The notes under the pieces were generated by a model. It did not search any database. It was given only the letters and a program-made list of their open reading frames with translations, and had not been told where the DNA came from. Below are positions 50,025 through 53,112 of a stretch of DNA of 53,112 nt, in pieces. Position 1 is the stretch's first letter. Each line of letters begins with the position of its first letter. Where the stretch lies: positions 1 through 53,112 of the forward strand of contig JASGDB010000012.1 in NCBI GenBank assembly GCA_049841315.1, read 5' to 3'. The stretch is from JASGDB01 sp049841315 (lineage in GTDB: Bacteria; Bacteroidota; Bacteroidia; Flavobacteriales; Weeksellaceae). The position numbers and the translations under genes are program-made.

Positions 50025-50981
50025 ATGGAATACTTAAGTTTTGAACTTCCTATAAAAGAGCTGATGGACCAGTACCAGACCTGCTCTGTACTCGGGGAAG
50101 AAAGCGGTGTCGACGTAAAAACGGCATGCAGCCAGCTCGAAGATAAAATAATTGCCAAGAAAAAAGAAATCTACGAAAATCTTACTCCGTGGGAAATCGT
50201 ACAGCTTTCCAGACATCCCGACCGTCCTTATGCCCTTGATTTTATTGAAGGAATCACGGACAAAGGCAGTTTTCTGGAACTTCACGGAGACCGTAATTTT
50301 GCGGACGACCCTGCAATGGTAGGAGGTTTGGCAACCATCGACGGAAACCGTGTGATGATTATCGGAACACAGAAAGGGCGTACCACCAAAGAAAGACAGC
50401 GCAGAAGATTCGGAATGCCCAATCCGGAAGGATACAGAAAGGCATTAAGACTGATGCAGTTAGCAGAAAAATTCAACATCCCGATTATCACGCTTCTCGA
50501 TACTCCCGGAGCTTATCCCGGATTGGAAGCTGAAGAACGCGGACAGGGGGAAGCCATCGCCAGAAACATCTATGAAATGGTGCAGATGAAAACGCCCATT
50601 CTCACCTATATTATTGGTGAAGGAGCAAGCGGCGGTGCTTTGGGAATCGGGGTAGGAAACAAGGTTTATATGCTGGAAAACACATGGTACTCCGTAATCG
50701 CGCCGGAAAGCTGTTCCTCAATTCTCTGGAGAAACTGGGAACACAAGGAAGATGCTGCCAATGCACTGAAACTTACGCCAAAAGATATGCTGAAAAACAA
50801 ACTGATTGACGGCATTATCGAAGAACCGCTCGGAGGAGCGCATTATGAGCCTCAGGTAGCGTATCAAAATCTGAAAACATCCATTCTTCACAACATCAAA
50901 GCCTTTGAAAAATTCACAGGAAAAGAGCTGGAAGAACAACGACAGGAAAAATTCATCGCAATGGGTGAATTTAAAGGATAA
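50025..50981 (+). CDS. accA: acetyl-CoA carboxylase carboxyltransferase subunit alpha
   Basis: AccA works with AccD to move the carboxyl group from biotin to acetyl-CoA, forming malonyl-CoA for fatty-acid synthesis. The 318-residue protein has the family blocks QLSRHPDRPYALDFI, LHGDRNFADDPAMVGGLA, the glycine-rich LLDTPGAYPGLEAEERGQ and IGEGASGGALGIGVG, which hold the oxyanion site. It is monocistronic, followed by a strong terminator. accD is not present here. Confidence 0.97.
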   Translation: MEYLSFELPIKELMDQYQTCSVLGEESGVDVKTACSQLEDKIIAKKKEIYENLTPWEIVQLSRHPDRPYALDFIEGITDKGSFLELHGDRNFADDPAMVGGLATIDGNRVMIIGTQKGRTTKERQRRRFGMPNPEGYRKALRLMQLAEKFNIPIITLLDTPGAYPGLEAEERGQGEAIARNIYEMVQMKTPILTYIIGEGASGGALGIGVGNKVYMLENTWYSVIAPESCSSILWRNWEHKEDAANALKLTPKDMLKNKLIDGIIEEPLGGAHYEPQVAYQNLKTSILHNIKAFEKFTGKELEEQRQEKFIAMGEFKG

Positions 50982-50988
50982 TACAAAA

Positions 50989-51018
50989 ACTCAGGATTTC
51001 AATCCTGAGTTTTTTTTG
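50989..51018 (+). terminator. rho-independent terminator of accA
   Basis: The arms actcaggatt (50989-50998) and aatcctgagt (51001-51010) pair perfectly and are followed by seven further T residues. It starts 8 bases after the accA stop. Confidence 0.88.
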
Positions 51019-51042
51019 CTTCAACCCTTTCAGGGTTTCAAA

Positions 51043-51075
51043 AAACCTCATAGGTTTTCAAAACCTATGAGGTTT
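51043..51075. repeat. 16-bp perfect palindrome
   Basis: aaacctcataggtttt (51043-51058) and aaaacctatgaggttt (51060-51075) are exact inverted copies. It is one of several stacked palindromes between accA and the surface-protein gene. Confidence 0.85.
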
Positions 51076-51107
51076 AATGGTCTTTTGATAAAAATGTGAA
51101 TAAACTG

Positions 51108-51140
51108 AACCCTTTCAGAGTTTCAAATGCTGAAAGGGTT
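51108..51140. repeat. palindromic repeat (aaccctttcag)
   Basis: aaccctttcag (51108-51118) and ctgaaagggtt (51130-51140) are inverted copies. A short related aaccctttcagggtt lies at 51023-51037. Confidence 0.8.
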
Positions 51141-51153
51141 TTTAGTTTTGAGA

Positions 51154-51176
51154 TTGTTAGGGCAAAGCCCTAACAA
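51154..51176. repeat. palindromic repeat (GTTAGGGC family), possible terminator of the surface-protein gene
   Basis: ttgttagggc (51154-51163) and gccctaacaa (51167-51176) pair over 10 bases. The core is shared with the 20574-20606 palindrome. It lies 14 bases beyond the stop of the minus-strand gene. Confidence 0.75.
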
Positions 51177-51190
51177 CTTTTTTTAAAATT

Positions 51191-53112
51191 TTATTCCCTG
51201 TTTTTCACCAGAATCCAACCCGTCAGCTGAGTAATGTTGTCTGCTCCCGGATCACGCCATTGTATTACGTACCAGTAGGAAGCGGTGGGAGCCGGTCTTC
51301 CGTTCATTGTTCCGTTCCAGATGAAACTGTTGGATTTATCGCCTGTGAATACAAGTGCTCCATATCTGTCAAAAATTTTCAAACTTACATCATCTTTGGA
51401 AAGCAAATCGGAATAATCAAGCGTATCATTATAGCCGTCGCCGTTCGGAGTAATCACATTCAGGATTCTGATAACGGTGAACGTTTGTGTTACAGGAGTA
51501 CACTGGTCTTTTGAAATAACATAAACAGTGTTCATTCCATACGGCACATTGGTAAACACATTAGAGTCCTGATAATTAATCCCGTCCAACGAATACTGAT
51601 AAGGAGGATTTCCTCCGGAAACGGTAATAGTAACCGTAGTTTCTTTGATGTCTATTTTTGTAATTACCGGCAATTCCGCTTCTTTTATTTCTACATATTG
51701 CGTGTACGGGCAACCGTTCGGCGCTGTGAGAATCACAAAATATTTTCCGACAGGCAGGTCGTATATAATATGGTCGGTTCCGATAACCGTATTCGGGTCG
51801 GCTTCGTTATACCATTCATAACTGAGGAAACCTGAACCTGCATCCAAATCGGTAGTTTCATTCGGACAAATAACTTTATCTTCCAATTCCGATTTTGAAG
51901 GTAATTTTATGGTAATATCCAATTCTCCGAAAGAAGAACATTCCGTCGCATTTGATAACCTCACATAGAATTTTTGTGATTGATTAATTGTATATTCCGT
52001 AATATTATTGGTTGCATTTGCCTGTGCGTCTGCTTTGTTGATGTAGAACTTGGCTGTTACCGTTGGGTCGTTTGTGAATTTTGAAGTATAATCGCTAAGA
52101 TTCTGCACCAGCTTGATGCCGTCAAAATCATCATCACAAACCTCATCTGTTACAATACTTTTCAGAAGCGGAATTGCATCTCCGATTTTAAAGTCGATTT
52201 GTCCCGTAAGCGTTGCACAATACACCGATGTTACTTTCACATAAACCGTTGTATCAGCAGAATAACTCCAAACATCAGGAAGCGGTGTTCCCGTCATTGC
52301 CGGATTTGTGTAATACGTTACCGTGTATAAACTGCTGTCGTAATTCGGCAAAATGACAGGCGTTACATCTGTTGAGAATGTGATGTCGATTTTTCCGTCC
52401 AAATCATCGTCGCAATGGGTTGCAACGTATGCCGAAGTTGTGAGCTGTGCTTTCGGAGAGCCGATGACTTCAACATTTTGTTTGAAATCGCAACCGTCAG
52501 AAGAGGTTAAAATCACAAAATAGTTGCCCGGCGCAACAGTGATAGTCTGCGAAGTTCCAATGACAACAGTCGGGTCGGTTTCATTATACCATTTGAATCC
52601 CGTGTGAGCCGTTCCTGCATCAAGCGTAATGGTCGAATCTTCGCATATCGGATAAGAAGGTTGCAAAGTGGTGCTGGCAAATCCTTCTGTGAATTTCAGC
52701 CTCACTTCTCCGATATTCGGGCAATAGGAGCCGACAAAACGCAAGTAATAAACAGATTCCGCATCTGATAACTCGACAACTGATGACGGGAGTTCATTCT
52801 GGGCATTCTGGGCATCGGACAAATTTTTATAATAATGCACGGTGTAATCTGCGGTAAAAGAAGGCCAGAAATACGGAACATAATCTTTCAAATCAATAGT
52901 TTCCGAACCGCTGTAATCTTCATCACAGATTGTGTCGCTGTAAACCGTTGTCAGCAAAGGAAATTTGTCCCCGATTTTAAAATCGATTTGTCCCGTAAGC
53001 GTTGCACAATATGCCGATGTTACTTTCACATAAACCGTTGTATCAGCAGAATAACTCCAAACATCAGGAAGCGGTGTTCCCGTCATTGCCGGATTTGTGT
53101 AATACGTTACCG
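51191..53112 (-). CDS. repeat-rich surface protein with type IX secretion C-terminal domain (N-terminus off the window)
   Basis: The visible 640 residues are the C-terminal part of a large cell-surface protein. The end carries a gliding-motility-type CHU_C domain: NVITPNGDGYNDTL, then SLKIFDRYGALVFTG and the final strands WILVKNRE, which direct type IX secretion (type B signal). Before it lie Ig-like and polycystic-kidney-type beta modules (GFKWYNETDPTVVIGT, SYEWYNEADPNTVIGT), and longer units of about 263 residues that repeat (MTGTPLPDVWSYSADTTVYV twice). The frame is open to the last base of the window. The last 142 bases repeat 52182-52323 almost exactly. Such proteins act in adhesion or motility; the ligand is unknown. 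Confidence 0.85.
   Translation of the reverse strand, partial: VTYYTNPAMTGTPLPDVWSYSADTTVYVKVTSAYCATLTGQIDFKIGDKFPLLTTVYSDTICDEDYSGSETIDLKDYVPYFWPSFTADYTVHYYKNLSDAQNAQNELPSSVVELSDAESVYYLRFVGSYCPNIGEVRLKFTEGFASTTLQPSYPICEDSTITLDAGTAHTGFKWYNETDPTVVIGTSQTITVAPGNYFVILTSSDGCDFKQNVEVIGSPKAQLTTSAYVATHCDDDLDGKIDITFSTDVTPVILPNYDSSLYTVTYYTNPAMTGTPLPDVWSYSADTTVYVKVTSVYCATLTGQIDFKIGDAIPLLKSIVTDEVCDDDFDGIKLVQNLSDYTSKFTNDPTVTAKFYINKADAQANATNNITEYTINQSQKFYVRLSNATECSSFGELDITIKLPSKSELEDKVICPNETTDLDAGSGFLSYEWYNEADPNTVIGTDHIIYDLPVGKYFVILTAPNGCPYTQYVEIKEAELPVITKIDIKETTVTITVSGGNPPYQYSLDGINYQDSNVFTNVPYGMNTVYVISKDQCTPVTQTFTVIRILNVITPNGDGYNDTLDYSDLLSKDDVSLKIFDRYGALVFTGDKSNSFIWNGTMNGRPAPTASYWYVIQWRDPGADNITQLTGWILVKNRE
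52182..52323. repeat. 142-bp intragenic repeat, copy A
   Basis: It matches 52971-53112 with about 3 mismatches in 142 bases, at an offset of 789 bases (263 codons), inside the surface-protein gene. Confidence 0.9.
52971..53112. repeat. 142-bp intragenic repeat, copy B, ending at the window edge
   Basis: This is the second copy of the 142-base repeat. The window stops inside it, which suggests that the assembly broke here. Confidence 0.9.

Overview
The window looks like chromosomal DNA from a low-GC flavobacterium, probably of the Chryseobacterium/Weeksellaceae group (inference). The support is a GLPGLI-family protein, a type IX secretion (CHU_C-type) C-terminal domain, the DUF6452/DUF6048 pair, Bacteroidota-style -7 boxes (TAnnTTTG) in front of many genes, and numerous short palindromic intergenic repeats. 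The left end starts exactly on the outer base of an IS inverted repeat. The right end stops inside a 142-bp repeat of a surface-protein gene. The window may therefore be a whole contig broken at repeats on both sides.

Layout. 1-3.5 kb: an IS5-like element has cut off the front of a beta-propeller protein gene, followed by a thioredoxin-like lipoprotein, a frameshifted signal peptidase I and a GLPGLI protein. 3.5-16.8 kb: housekeeping genes (fabH-like, thioesterase, dnaA, comEC, sdhCAB, a TlpA-like lipoprotein without its cysteine pair, rlmD, DUF6452/DUF6048). 16.8-29.2 kb: a patchwork of toxin-antitoxin and defence-like genes among ordinary genes. It holds VbhA-like antitoxin plus Fic fused to CoaE, a GNAT-like gene with a small partner, a RelE/ParE pair, a paiB broken by a stop codon, a GNAT enzyme, a candidate small RNA, DUF3800, ruvB, an AAA+ ATPase with a small Asp-box protein, a uracil-DNA-glycosylase-like protein, a cyclic-phosphate-type receiver protein, and an HTH/AbiEii pair between 57-bp direct repeats. 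29.3-31.5 kb: a WYL regulator and hutI, which carries an in-frame palindromic repeat. 31.8-39.6 kb: a phenylacetate-degradation operon (paaB, C, D, G, H, I, Z) lacking paaA, paaE, paaJ and paaK. 39.7-42.5 kb: a broken orphan antitoxin, rocD, HigBA and MntA/HepT. 42.5-48.4 kb: five glycosyltransferase-type genes and one glycosyltransferase remnant. 48.4-53.1 kb: gltX, accA, and the C-terminal part of a repeat-rich surface protein on the minus strand.

The most unusual object is the single open reading frame at 16836-18086. A complete Fic domain (HPFREGNGR) is joined in frame to a complete dephospho-CoA kinase (CoaE). The gene directly overlaps an upstream VbhA-like antitoxin gene. The linker is encoded by a period-7 repeat that looks like intergenic DNA, and no start codon remains for CoaE alone. 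An enzyme normally essential for CoA synthesis thus appears welded to a toxin and placed in a toxin-antitoxin operon. Two other cassettes deserve attention: the HTH/AbiEii pair between 57-bp direct repeats, and a two-gene unit that sits between two copies of the 3' end of a metallo-hydrolase gene.
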